Shown piece by piece: positions 21,426 to 35,100 of a stretch of DNA of 64,000 nt. The first letter of the stretch is position 1. Every line of letters starts with the position of its first letter. The DNA comes from Silurus meridionalis (Eukaryota; Chordata; Actinopteri; Siluriformes; Siluridae), in assembly GCF_014805685.1 (NCBI RefSeq), contig NC_060901.1:24066905-24130904 (forward strand), given 5' to 3'. The translations under genes and the position numbers were made by a program. The notes under the pieces were generated by a model. It had not been told where the DNA came from. It made no database searches and saw only the letters and a list, made by a program, of their open reading frames with translations.

Positions 21426-21894
21426 GCTTTTGCTTTTTTTTTTGTCGTTCGTAACCAGGGTCTCGAACCGACCTGGTTTAGTGATTCTTTTGTTACAATG
21501 TAAGCAGCTGCAGTCTTTTGGGCCAAATCACTCCAAATGTACAGTACATGAATTCATTTCTGACCAGGCCTCATTCACCACAATTTTTATTACAGATTCT
21601 TTTACACTATAGTAACATTTAATTAAGTCTTCTTACGTCTTTATAAAATGTATAAATTATTAAGTCAAAGACAGAGACATAAATAAATTTGGTAAATAGA
21701 AAAATTATTTGCACTGATTTATCAGTCTAGTATCTATTGTGTTGCTTTAAGAAATGGATCCCTGATTCAACAATTATTCATACACTCCTTACTAATTAAA
21801 CAGAAGATTCATTAGGCCTTTTTAAAAAAATGTTCTGTCATTATCGATATTGCTTTTACAAGTTGTGTTTCGAATCTATAAAATCCAGAAGGCT

Positions 21895-22152
21895 GGTAAT
21901 AATAAATGGACATTATGTGCCACCCAGATGAGGATCGGTTCCCTCCTGAGTCCCTCTCAAGGTTTCTTCTTTACAGCATATAAAAGTTTTTTCTTGCCAT
22001 AGTCACCACTGGCTCACTCACGAGGGATAAACGTATTAGGAACTTATAAGGCACTAAACTTATACATTACAGTTTCATAAAATATCTATAACGCTGCTTT
22101 GGGACAATGTTCATTTTTAAAATTGTTATGTAATAAATGAATCGAATTTAAT
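21895..22152 (+). repeat. Family A repeat, sense copy
   Basis: Runs from AATAAATGGACATTATGTGC through CTCTCAAGGTTTCTTC and GCTGCTTTGGGACAATGTTC to the AATAAATGAATCGAATTTAA tail. Confidence 0.75.
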
Positions 22153-22499
22153 TGAAATACATGAAGGCATTTTTAAAATCCGACCACTAATTATACTCAA
22201 TAATGATCTACAATAGTGCATAAGTCTGTACACAATATTAGTTTGTATCACAGAGTTAGAAGCAAAGGAACATTTTTATTGCTAGTCAGGAGCTAATTAA
22301 CTATAATCTGTTAGTTCAACAATTAAAGAAAAAAACAGAATTAATGAAACACAGGGTAGTGACCCCACGGTTTACAAAAACATTTTGTAAGAGACGCACA
22401 TGGATTGACCCTGAGGTAAAGGAATCATGAAACCCTCAGCACCCCCTCCACCTACATCCCTGTTCTATAGAAAAATTCCTGATCCCATTACTCTAGATT

Positions 22500-22716
22500 A
22501 GATCATATGAAAAAAGTTAATCATTAATCATAACACACTCACACTCGAGCATGGCAATGTGAGGTGGTGTCCTCTCCAATTTCATTTGGTGACCAGAGTG
22601 GAAATTTCCCTGCAGTAACCGCCCCCTCTGAGCTGGGCTGGACTCTGGTAGGCAACATTGACAGACAAGTAGTGACTGCATGGGCACAAGCTCCAAGAAC
22701 CCCACACAACATCAAC
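22500..22716 (+). other. slc22a16: 5' UTR / proximal promoter region of slc22a16
   Basis: This stretch upstream of the start codon is more GC-rich than its surroundings. It is open in the coding frame from 22564 but contains no in-frame ATG there. An upstream ATG triplet (CATGGCAATGTGA, near 22551) is closed by a stop at once, making a minimal upstream ORF if it is transcribed. No TATA box stands out. Confidence 0.35.
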
Positions 22717-22766
22717 ATGAAAACCGGTGTGGAGCGCCTGTTTGACGAACTCGGCCACTTTAAAAG
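22717..22766 (+). CDS. slc22a16: slc22a16 exon 1 (residues 1-16 plus two bases)
   Basis: This exon encodes [16 protein letters not shown] and the first two bases of Arg17 before donor AAAAG|GTAGAT. The D/E-x-x-GHF pattern is the classic cytoplasmic N-terminus of SLC22 transporters. A TA microsatellite starts 34 bases after the exon. Confidence 0.88.
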
Positions 22767-22797
22767 GTAGATTTGGTTTGAGTCGTTTGTTTATTTG

Positions 22798-22866
<69 letters not shown>

Positions 22867-25800
22867 ATTATTGTGTGTGTCATTGTGCATTGTTGTGCAG
22901 TGTTGTGACACTCAAAGGAGTCCTTTATTCAGCATGGAAAAAAACAACAAACCTGACACATCCAATGTAGACACATTTGAGCAAATTCAACTCTTATGCT
23001 TAAAATGAAGTGTTAGACATTCTAGACATCAGAACATAAATTCAGAAATATAATAAATCCATAGTAAGTAAGCAGTGATCTATATTAAGATATTTTTTAA
23101 AAGCATTGTCATCTGATACATGTTGACCATATTTAAGACATGTTAATGTCCAGGATGTGCACTATATATCCTCGAGTTTGTGGACACCTGTCTATCACAC
23201 CCATATGTGGTTCTTCCACAAAAAACACACAGTCGTTTAGAATGTCTCGGAATACTGCAGCATTAAAACTTCCTTTCACTTGTTCAGACGTGTTTCAGCA
23301 TTACGGTGTACTAAACAAGCTTCACGAGGACATGGTGATATGAGGCTATTGATGAATCTTGGGTTTGGAAGAACTTCAATGTCCTGCTCTAAACCATGAC
23401 ATCTTTAAACTTAACTGGAACACCCCGATTGCACTTCAGATCTCCTCGGATGAGCTGAATCATCACAAATCCTCACAGCTACACTCCAAACCCTGATGGA
23501 AATCCATCCCAGGAGATTATTATTAGTGAAGAGGTAACAAAATCTCTAATGAGATGTTCATCAAGCACATGTGTGTGTGATGGTCAGCTGTCCACCAATG
23601 TTATGCAGTGTTCCTCCTAGTGCCAAGTTCAATTGTGCAATCTTACATCCTTTTGAGGAAAAGTTTTAGACTTTAGAATTGTTTCTTATCAGCAAGAGTT
23701 CAGAAAATAAACTGTAAACTGGCAATAAATGTGCAATAAAGAACTTTCAGTAGGGCGTTTTGGGTTGATGTTTACTATGGAAAGATGAAAATGCTGTGCT
23801 GCTGTGATGAGTGGGCATACATACAGAAATCTCATTCAGACTGTGGTCACATCAACTCATATCAGTATGTGCAGTGCTGCTTCACATTTCCGGGAGTCAT
23901 GGTTTAATCCTGAGCTCAGGTGTTCCTCCAAGTTCTCCTGTTTCCTTCTGTCAATACCATGTCAGTGGGTGGCCTGACTAAGATTAATTGCCCCTGGTGG
24001 ATCCTAGCCCACCTCATGCTTAGTGTTTTTGGGAGAGGCACAAGATCCACCAGTACCCTGGTCAAGATAAAGATCTTGCATTGCATTGTACTTAATAAAA
24101 GTAAGTAAGAGTTCTACAGTACTATATAGAAAATGTTAAATTCAGTTTGATTGTTTTGAATAAAACACATCTGTGCCACATGAAGAAAACAGTCATATGG
24201 GCTACTTGCCCTGAAGTGTGAATGCAGCCTTAGAGTTATTTTTATAGTTGCTTGATGTGGCCTTGAGTGCTGTCATTCAAATGAATTTGCTATTGTGCAA
24301 ATAGCAGCACTGGAGAGAACCTTGTTCTTACGTCATTGCCATTGCTGTGTCAGGAGGCCATATCTTAGAGGCCATATCTGTAGCATTTTTTAACCTTGCT
24401 CCTCCTCCATCCATTTCTGTAGGGTCTATATTTTTACCAGTCATGCTACTGTAAATTTCGCTGGAAATTCCATATTAGTTGTACAGTCATTTTCAGAACG
24501 TGTATTGTGTTTATATAAATAACCATATTATCGTTGTTCAAAATATAGTGGATTTTCCAATATCATAAAATGGATTTTCAGTACTTTTTAGGTCCAACTG
24601 CATTTTTGTTGAAGTGAGATTACCTGATTTCCTTCCTCTTTCTTTAGGTTTCAGGCCTGTCTCTACTTTGCTGCAGTTTTCCAAGCCATTTCTTGTGGAA
24701 TTCACTACCTGGCCTCTGTTTTCTTAGTGGACACACCAAAGTTTCTTTGCAATGCTCCATTGAACATCACCAATGTCCTCTACAAGAACCACTCAGCAAA
24801 CTCACTGGAGGAGATCTGGCCATTTTACACTCCTGGACACGGGCCAGTGGTGGTCCGGACAGTTAACGGAGAGCAGTGGGAACTTGGACCGTGTCGCAAA
24901 ATGCTGCGCCACTTTACCCAAGACTTTCAGTATGAGTTTGTTGGCAATAAATCTGTGGAGTCATGCAGGGGATATGTGTTTGATCATAGCCAGGTAGAGC
25001 AGAGCATTGTCACAGAATGGGACCTGGTGTGTGAGAAGGAATGGCTTGCCAAGATTACACAGCCCACCTTTATGATGGGAGTCTTGATCGGGGCACTGCT
25101 GTTTGGAGACATGGCTGATAGGTACGCACAAATATGTCCATTCATATAAACATATATCTGTGGTGTTTCAGGTAATAATTATTAAACAAATACTACATAC
25201 ACTACGTTTTGGGTGATGGCAATACAATTGGTAGCATCGCCACCTGACAGCTCCAGGAACCATGATTCAAACCTCTTGTTACCAACTAGAGTAGGTGCAT
25301 TGCACCGAGAGTGTGTATGTTTCATCCAGGGTGTATATCCAATATTCCGAGAATACAATGTAATGTTGTCAGCAGGGTCATTATGTGCAGGATATAATAC
25401 CATAATATAACATAAGTCTCTTCTTTCTTCATCTTTCTCCAGAATCGGCAGACGCCCCATTCTGATGGCTACGAGTGTGTGCCAGTTTGTATTTGGCATC
25501 ACTGTGGCATTTACAGGAAACTATTACATTTTCATATTGATGCGCTTTCTGCTTGCTATGGTAAGATTCTTACAGTGCTAATCAAAAATGTGGAAATGCT
25601 TAGTCTTTTATCGTATATGAGACGTGTTTGGGGGGACACTTGGGCTCATTGTCTTGTTGTACGGTGAAGTCGGTTTTAATTAGCCGCACCGCAGACTGAA
25701 TTGCATGCTGTCTTCTGAATTGCATGGTAGACATGTTGGTTCAGTATTCCAACCTTCTCTGCTTTAAAACAACCCCAAGCCATTAAGAGTCAAGAGTCCA

Positions 25801-28800
25801 AAAGCTTTAATGGTCATTTCAACCATATATAGCTGACGCAGTACACAGTGAAGTGCGACAACGTTCCTCCAGAACCCAGAAGCGCTAAGGATTAGTAAGT
25901 GTCCTCGCCACATCCTGGTGCAAACAGTGTAAGACAAGACAGTGCAAAAGACAATACAAAACAGTGGATACAGGAGTGCACGTGTAAAAAAGCCTGATGG
26001 CTTGAGGAGAAAAACTGTTGCACAGTCTGGTTCTGCTTCGGAACCTCTTTCCTGATGGTAGAAGAGAGTGTGTGAGGGGTGTGTGGGGTCGTCCACAATG
26101 TTGTCGGCTTTGCGTATGCAGCGTGTGGTGTAAATGTCCGTGATAGAGTGGAGAGAGACGGCGATGATCTTCTCAGCTGTCCTCACAATCCTCTGTAGGG
26201 TCTTGCGATTCGAGACGGTCCCTCTATAGAACATAGTTAGAATGGGGGGAGGGAGATGAGCTTTCCTCAGCCTTCTCAATGAGTAGAGGCTCAGTGCTCA
26301 GTGTGGTGGTGCCGGAGATGCGGTTCCCGATCCGGACTGACTGAGGTCCCGCAGTCAGGATGTCCAGGATCCAGCCATTAACCTATTAAGCTTCCACCTT
26401 CATGTTTGACTGTGGGGGTGAAGCAGTATGCTAACATCTTCTCTCCTGTACTCCATCATCAAGTTTTTCTAGAGCCAGAAATGTCACATTTGGACTCAAT
26501 ATTGTTAAAAAAAATACGTTTTTGAGTCATCCACTGTTCAGTTTTCTTTTTTTTTGCCTTTTGCCTGATGCACAAAAGAAACACGCATGTCTCAAAAATC
26601 ACCAAATACTAGACCATGTTTTTCCTTGAAGTGAAAGTACAAACAATATCACTTTAAAGGCCAATATTCAAATCTTTTTCTTATTGGAAAAAAGCCCATT
26701 TTCTGTATCCTTATCTAAAATTGAAAAACATGGAAGCGTCTGATAGCAGTCAGTGCAGCCAGAACTGTTAAGACAAAAAACATGCTGTGCTTCACCACAA
26801 AACCCCAGGACAAGACCTATAGTAAAACTAGAAGAGCTAGAATAAGTACAGCCTAAATATCCATGAAATTACTGACAAAACATTAAACACGGATTTGGAT
26901 TGTAATTAACATCAACAGTCTACTAGCATGGTTCAGGGCCTCAGGGTGCATTTAATTGCTTTTCCTGCTCATCTTAAAAATAATGGAACTGTAATGATGG
27001 ACATTCGGCGTCACCCAGATGAGGATGGGTTCCTTTTTGAGTCTGGTTCTTCTCAAGCTTTCTTCCTTATGCAGTCTCAGCGAGTTTTTCCTCATGCCAC
27101 ATTCAAATCTGGCTCAGTCATTAGGGATAAACTTACAATTATATGGAACTTATACTTTTATAAACACTTTATCTCTATAAAGCTGCTTTGAGACAATGTC
27201 CATTGTTAAAAGTGCTCTACAAATAATTTTTTTTTAATTAAATTAAATTGAACAAAGAAGACATGGATGTTTGCTTCCTGTCTATTAGAATTAACAGGTG
27301 CAGTAAATGCTACTAGAAGAGCAACACTGCATTAAGGTTCATCTTCATGCTAGATTTCTGAATGCAAACACAAGCGCTCTCATAACAAGTAACCTAACTA
27401 CCTATATACTGTTATCTACATGTGTAATTGTTGTGTTAACTATGAAACAGCTTTACAGATGTTATCCGAACAGCAGAGGTGTAATGTGTACCTGAAAATC
27501 ATACTTGAATAATAGTATGCAAAACTGCTAAGTATCTGAAGATCTGATTAAAACAGCGTATTGAATAATGACCATAGGCATAAACCAACAACCTCTTCAA
27601 CATGCCAGAATGAAAGATTAAATAAATTGGTCAAAAAAATAGTAAAAAGTAGTAAAGCAATCTGTCGAAAAATGATTTTTAATTAACAAATACATTTGTA
27701 GTATTATGTCCCAAAGCAGATGAAGAATAATTTGTATTCAATGGACAAATCAAATTAATGTAAATAATTTTAGATAAAGTAAAACCACATTTTGAGAACT
27801 GACTGTGATTTGATGCAGCTCTCTGTCTCAAAGAGGACAATATTTTTATTCAACTTTAAAAAATGTATTTGAGTATTATTTTTGACTGAAAATGAGGCCA
27901 TCAGTGCTAAAAAAATCAGGCAGCAGATGTGTTTAGGGGAGTGTTGAACCTTAACGACGTCCCCAACAGAGGTGCAAAATGTAATTGGTAACATTCATTG
28001 TCAATGAAAATATAGTGAAGTAAAAAGTAAATGTATTGCATTATTTGAGTTGAGTAGAAAGTAATTGTTGCTTAAATCTTTGATTCTCAGTAAAACTAGA
28101 ATGTAGCCAAAAAAATTACTTAAAAACAGTAATGAAGTACATTTGCTCAAATACTTTATATCACTTCTGAACAGCACCTGAATGAACCTGAATATCTATA
28201 ATGATCTAAACCAATTTTGATTGAGATTCAATTATGTTATCAACCCAATATTCACTTCAGTTTTATGACTGGTTCATTGAGCAACATAAAAATTCCACAT
28301 TCTGGATTTGTTAAGCCATTTCTTTTGATGATTGTGTGTGAATGCTGTCACTAGGCATGTTCTGTATATGTGCATGCATTGTTCACTTCATTATCTGGAT
28401 AGTTTTAGTTCTATTTACCTCTACAGAGTCATCATTTTTCTCAAACATCGCTACTATTAAACTCAATATCACTCCAATGGAGTTTTGAACTGAAGTCTAC
28501 ATGCAAACAGTTTCACCAAAATCAAAAAAAGATTGTTTTACTTATGTACTTTATCACATTTAAAGATTTTCCATTGTCATCATCTTTCCCACTCCTATTT
28601 CCCCCTCTGTTGGCAGGTGTCAAGCGGATATCTTGTCGTGGTGTTTGTGTACGTTACCGAGTTCACAGGCAGCAAAGTTCGGACGTGGACATCCATGCAC
28701 GTGCATGCAGCATTCGCGATCGGCGTAATGGTAGTAGCCCTGGTGGGTTACCTCGTCCGAGTCTGGTGGCTTTACCAGATCATCCTAACCCTCAGCACCT

Positions 28801-31800
28801 CACCTTTTCTGCTGTATTGCTGGACGTTTCCCGAGACACCATTCTTTCTGATGGCCAAAGGACGACACCAGGAAATGCAGGAGCTCCTGAATACCATGGC
28901 TCAATGGAACGGAGTGGAGCCCCGACTGAAGGTACTGATACAGCTGCATAATTCCCTTAAACTCTAATTAATATCTGCATATAAACCCCAGACCTCAGTC
29001 TGTGTGTGTTTGTGCAATGCCGAGTAGTTGTTTGACATCTTAGTGTTTGTTAAAGCCTCATGCTCCCAGTATAAAATTAACCTAAACTCCTTTGCAGAGT
29101 AGATGCATTGTCACATATACATTATACCACACTGACAAATTCTTTCTTCACATATCTCAGCAATGTTAGGAAAGCTGGGGTCAGACCGCAGGTCAGCATT
29201 ATACAGCACCCTGGAGCACAAAGGGTTAAGGGTATTGCTCAAGGGCCCCAAGTGTGGCAGCTTGGTGATACTGGGGCTCGAACCCCTAAACTTCCGATCA
29301 GTAACTCCTCTCTTCACATGGTAACTTAATCAGCTGTGAGATCAGCTGGTAAATTATATGAATATGAGGATGTTGCCTCACTGGATCACTCAAAGCTAAA
29401 AGTGATAACAGTGAGGTAAACCTCTTGAAGTAGAGCCAGCACTATCACTTTACCACAGACTGGTGGCAGTATTCAGTGCCCTCTGAGTCTGACAGATGTT
29501 TTTTCACTTGTTTACTAGATAGCGTGAATGTTTTTATTCTGACATCTAGGGTTCCTGTTTATGGACTTACTTACTAAAATGATCGATTTTAGATATATAT
29601 TATTTATTATAATTATTATATATTATTATCATATACTATATTTTTGATTTGTGATAAAAGAGTATCTGCAAGAATGAAAGGGAGAGTTTATAGTACTGTG
29701 GTGAGACCTGAGATGTTGTATGGTTTAGAGACAGTGGCATTGAGTAAAAGACAGGAGGTGGAGCTGGAGGTAGCAGAGCTGAAGATGTTGAGATGTTTGT
29801 TGGGAGTGACGACGATGGACAGGATTAGAAATGAGTTTATTAGAGGGACAGCGCATGTAGGATGTTTTGGAGACAAGGTGAGGGAGGCGAGATTGAGATG
29901 GTTTGGACATGTGCAGAGGAGGGACATGGGGTATATCAGTAGAAGAATGAGGACTGAGGATGGAGCCACCAGGAAGGAGGAAAAGAGGAAGACCAAGGAG
30001 GAGGTTTATGGATGTGGTGAGGGAAGACATGCAGGGAGTTGGTGTGAAAGAGGCAGATGTAGAGGACAGGGTGGGGTATGGAGACGGATGATCCGCTGTG
30101 GCGCCCCCTAATGGAAGAAGCCAAGAGAAGAAGAGGAAGATTATATACTATATTTTTATTATTTAGAAAGTGACCAATAATTTGTGACCTATATTTGATA
30201 CGTAGATCGATTTCTCCTCACTAAACTGTCTCTCGACTACGTTGTCTCATCACCGCAGCTGCTACGTGAATGACGTATAACAACACTACGGAGAAGGAGG
30301 CGTGTCAATACAAAGACAACACAAGACAGTGGGGGACAAATTCACAAAACACAAAATAGCACTGACCAGTAAACCTACTGTGTTGAGAAGCCTGATGGCT
30401 TGAGGAGAAAAACCTTTGCACAGTCTGGATGTGACGGCCCGAATGCTTGAAGAGTGAAGAGTGTTTGGCTTTGTAAATACAGCATGTGGTGTAAATGTCC
30501 GTGATAGAGGAGAGAGAGACTCCACTGATCTTCTCGGCCGTATTCACAATCCTCTGTAGGGTCTTGTGATCTGAGACGGTACAGTTCCCAAAACCAGGCA
30601 GTGATGCTGCTGCTCAGGATGATCTTGATGGTCTCTCTGTAGAACATAATTAGGATGGGGGAGGGAGATGAGCTTTCCTCAGCCTTCTCAGGAAGTAGAA
30701 GGTGCTGCGGGGGAGATCCTTTGATGCTCAGTGGCGATTGGCCCATCTGTGCTCTCCTAAAGTCAATAACCATCTGTTTAGTTGCATCGTATCGTTGGCT
30801 CAGTTATGCCGCATCCTTAGTTATTAATGTGCACACCCCTAATACATTTACATATACAATGAATACACTGTTATATGCCGAAATAAATGTCCAGTAAGTA
30901 TATAGAACATACAGAGTGGAGCAAAACTGCAGGATGATTAAAGCATCAGTGAGCTATCAGTGTCCTAGCAATGTAGAGTAGAGTTCAGTAGGGTGATGGT
31001 GGATTGGAAAATGGCCCTGAACCTGCTGGTGCATATGTTCCTGTATTTCCTTCATGATGCATTCTCCCTGTGTTGCAGGTGTTAGAGCTAATAGAGGAAA
31101 ATGCACTTTTGAAGGACAGGCAGCAAAATGACAGCAAGCTGACGGAACCAGAGAAGAAGCTGAGCATCCTGAACATGTTTGGTAGCTGGAAGATGGCAGG
31201 ACGCAGCGCCACATGTTGGGCAATCTGGTTCATCGGCTCGCTGGGTTACTATGTGTTCAGTCTGGGCTCTGTCAACCTGGGAGGAAACCAGTACATCAAC
31301 CTCTTCGTGGCTGGTAATTTGTGTGTGTGTCTGTGTGTGTGTGTGTGTGCGTGTGGCATATAGGAATGTACTTACTCGTATATGCATTTTACAGTAGGAT
31401 TTTATATATTTTTATTTATATACTAAAATGAATTTATTCGAACATTTATTTTTATATAAAGGAAATACAATTCATGTGAGTTAGAAAACAACAAGAGCAA
31501 AGGGAGAGACACAGATTTTATATTTTAAGCTTCTCAAACTAACATTTGTGTGATTGTTCAATAAAATGAACAATATATTTCTTTCCCAAACGCAACACAA
31601 AGTTAGAGAGACACGACTGTTTCGGAGGTCTTTGAATGCGGTTGCATGAAATTTTCCCTTCACTTGAACTAGGAGACCCAAATCTGTTCCAGCATTATAA
31701 TACCCCTGAATGAATATGAATATGTTCTTTATAAGTTTAAGTTTGTCCCTGATGGCATAAGGAAAAAACCTTGAGAGGAACCAGACTCAAGAGGGAACCC

Positions 31801-32136
31801 ATCCTCATCTGGGTTCCCCCGAATGTCTATTCATTACAGATAAACGATGTTGCGGGGTACAGTGATGATGATCAGAGCAAACTGTAGTCCTGAGTCAGTG
31901 TAGCAGACTGTTGACATTAACTACAGTCCAAATCCATCCTCAAAGCTCCTGTTCTTACTTCAGAATTTCATTGAACCACCCAAGGCGTTGATGAGAAACC
32001 GTCCCCAGCTGCACAGAGTGGCCCCCAGTCGAAGAGAACACTATCCAGAGGCAGACCTGAACAAAGTGGGAAGATCTGCAGAGGGATGAGGGGCAGGAAC
32101 AGTGGTCACTAGAACCTCAGGAGCATGATTAACTCA

Positions 32137-32192
<56 letters not shown>

Positions 32193-35100
32193 GGGGACTC
32201 CGGCAAGACTCGCTATGGCAGCATACCTACAAGGGAGAACCAGAAGTTAATGAGGGCTCATGACCAACATGAGCGATCTCTGGGATAAGAGACGACCCAC
32301 CACACCACCGTCAACAAACATGGTGTGAGAGTGAGGGGACGACAGCATACAAATATCCCAGTTCACCAAACACTCCATATCCATGATCCCTCCAGATCCC
32401 CTCCTTTACCTAAGAAAAATCTCCTGATAAAAGACTTGAACACTGAGACTGTGTCTGAGTCCCGAACACTGATTGGAAGGCTATGCTTGACATGACAAGA
32501 TATGCTTTACATAGTTTGGAGTGGAAGATCTCCTGCTATAGAGCTCTGACCTCAACCCTATTGAACACCTTTGGGATGAATTCAAACACTGACTGCTGAC
32601 TCCTCACTTCCTCACATTCATCAGCACCTGACATTACTAACACCCTTGTAAGTGAATGAGCACAAATCTCCACAAGCACCCTCCAACATCTTTTGGAACA
32701 TCTTCCCAGAAGAGTGAATGTTATTATAAGTGCAAATGGGGACTAAATATGGAATGGGATGTTTAAAAGGCATATAGGAACCTTATGCTCAGGTCTCCAC
32801 AAACTTTAGTCCTTTCAGTGTATCTCAATTCTCAAAATGACAAAGTTTCATTCATTTTTTGCAACTCGCAGGTAGAATGTATTATAAATGCATCCATAAT
32901 CAAATGTTAGTGTTTCTATAGTAACAGCTAATTCCCAGGGGTTTGTGTTTGACAGACGCTGCATAAGACTAATAAAAAATGAATGTTTGCGCTTTTAATT
33001 ACTGAGTCACTGCACAGAGCACTTTACACTTTCCAGTTTCTGGGTAACATGACAAGCTGTGCTTCTCTACAGGGAAGGAAAGTTAGTATAGGTTCTATAA
33101 ATAATGTACTGGGTCCGTGATTCAACGACTGTGATTTATTTATTATAGATACGTATCAGCTGACGCCGGAGATTGAAATTGATACACATTGTTTTTCTCC
33201 CATAGGCTGAATAACTTCATAGTCCCTAAAAGTGAACAATCTAAGAACCTTGAGAATCCCTGCATTCAAATCAGTAACAAAGTACATGTATTCTAGTTGC
33301 TCAACTGTCTTAGGTCTTCCTTGTCTCGTCTTCCTCTTTATGATGCGCCAAATGTTTTCTATGGGTAAAAGATCTGGACTGCAGGCTGGCCATTTCAGTA
33401 CCCGGATCCTTCTTCTACACAACTATGATGTTGTAATTGATGCAGTATGTAGTCTGGCATTGTCATGTTGGAAAATGCAACAACTTCCTCCAGCTGTTCC
33501 TTATATGTACATTCAACTTTTCCGGCCTCTTATTGCTACCTGTCCCAACTTTTTTGGAATGTGTAACTCTCATGAAATCCAAAATGAGCCAATATTTGGA
33601 ATAACATTTCAAAATGTCTCCCTTTCAACATTTGATATGTTATCTATATTCTATTGTGAATAAAATATACGTTTATGAGATTCGTAAATTATTGCATTGC
33701 TTTTTTATTCACAATTTGTACAGTGTCCCAACTTTTTTGGAATCGGGTTTATAGCTCTACATGGATTGTGTACTTTGTTCACCATTGATTAAAACTGACA
33801 CTGGTGTTTGGCAGGTGCTGTTGAACTGCCATCCTATTTAATTGGCTGCTATGCAATGGACCGGGTCGGGAGGAAGATGACATGTGCTCCATCGCTGATG
33901 CTGAGTGGAGTTGCCTGTATGCTCATCATTGCAGTGCCTCAGGTACAGATATTTCAATTACTAAAAACAGAGTAGAGGAAATAATGGTTTAAGAGTTTTG
34001 GATAGTTGTGTGAAACATAGGTGAATGAACAACTCAAGTTTCATTTACCTGTACACGTATGAGTTGTACCACACAATCATCAGGTGAGGGTTATGAAAAG
34101 TCTCTTTTTGTTATTGTTCACAAACAAAATCATCAAAATGTTTAGTTGTGTTGTCAGTATGATGCTGCACAGTTACAGTATTGCTTGATATTAACTATGG
34201 TTTGAATCACATTGACTAAAAATGCACAAAATTTGACTACCTTCTGTTTGGCATCTATAAATTTCTGCAGCACAAATTCATTTATTTGATTGAATATTTG
34301 ATTAATATCGATTGCAAGAGACCAGACAGGATTCACACTTTTACTGTACTGTAAATGTTTGTTTGTTTCTTTAGTTGTTCATCCATTTTTAGAATTTATA
34401 ATCCTGAGTTTTGCTCTGTCTGTATTCACTCTCCAATTGAAGGTTCACAAGATTCACCTTTGACCTGTTTTAGAGAACTAGTTGATTATTGGTTGATCTG
34501 ATGTCGTACACTCGCCTTCATTAGTGACATTCAAGAAATTCATCAATTCAACACATTTACAAAATAAAAAGTTTAATAGAAATTTACACTTGACAGAATC
34601 TGACAACTGGTTTAACCATTTTGCATTCAATGACATAAATGAACTGATGCTGAGATGTTTTGTGGGTTAAAACTATTCAGGTGAAACCAGTATAATATAT
34701 TTTGATCAACATAAACATAAACAACTGATCATGTAGGAAACAGCAGACACTTGTACACAATCGATTTAATTAATGTACAAAAGCATTCGCAGTTTGATCA
34801 AAGCAACAATAAATGTTTTTATGATGTGCACACTTTTATACTCTTAGTTGAACAAATGAAGTTTGTTATTTATTATACTGAAGTAAATTATTACTGAAGG
34901 TAATTATAGCAAATTTTGCCTCAACAGTAGCTGGTTGTTCTTGGGCGGACAGGCAGGCAGGCAGATTAGATAGCTAGATAGCTAGCTAGCTAGCTAGCTA
35001 GATAGATAGATACATACATACATACATACATACATACATACCGTATTTTTCGGACTATAAGCCGCTACTTTTTTCCCACGTTTTGAACCCCGAGGCTTAA

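Noticed and set aside
22564..22716. A 51-residue N-terminal extension of slc22a16
   Set aside because: The frame is open but begins with GTG and has no ATG; the family N-terminus fits the ATG at 22717.
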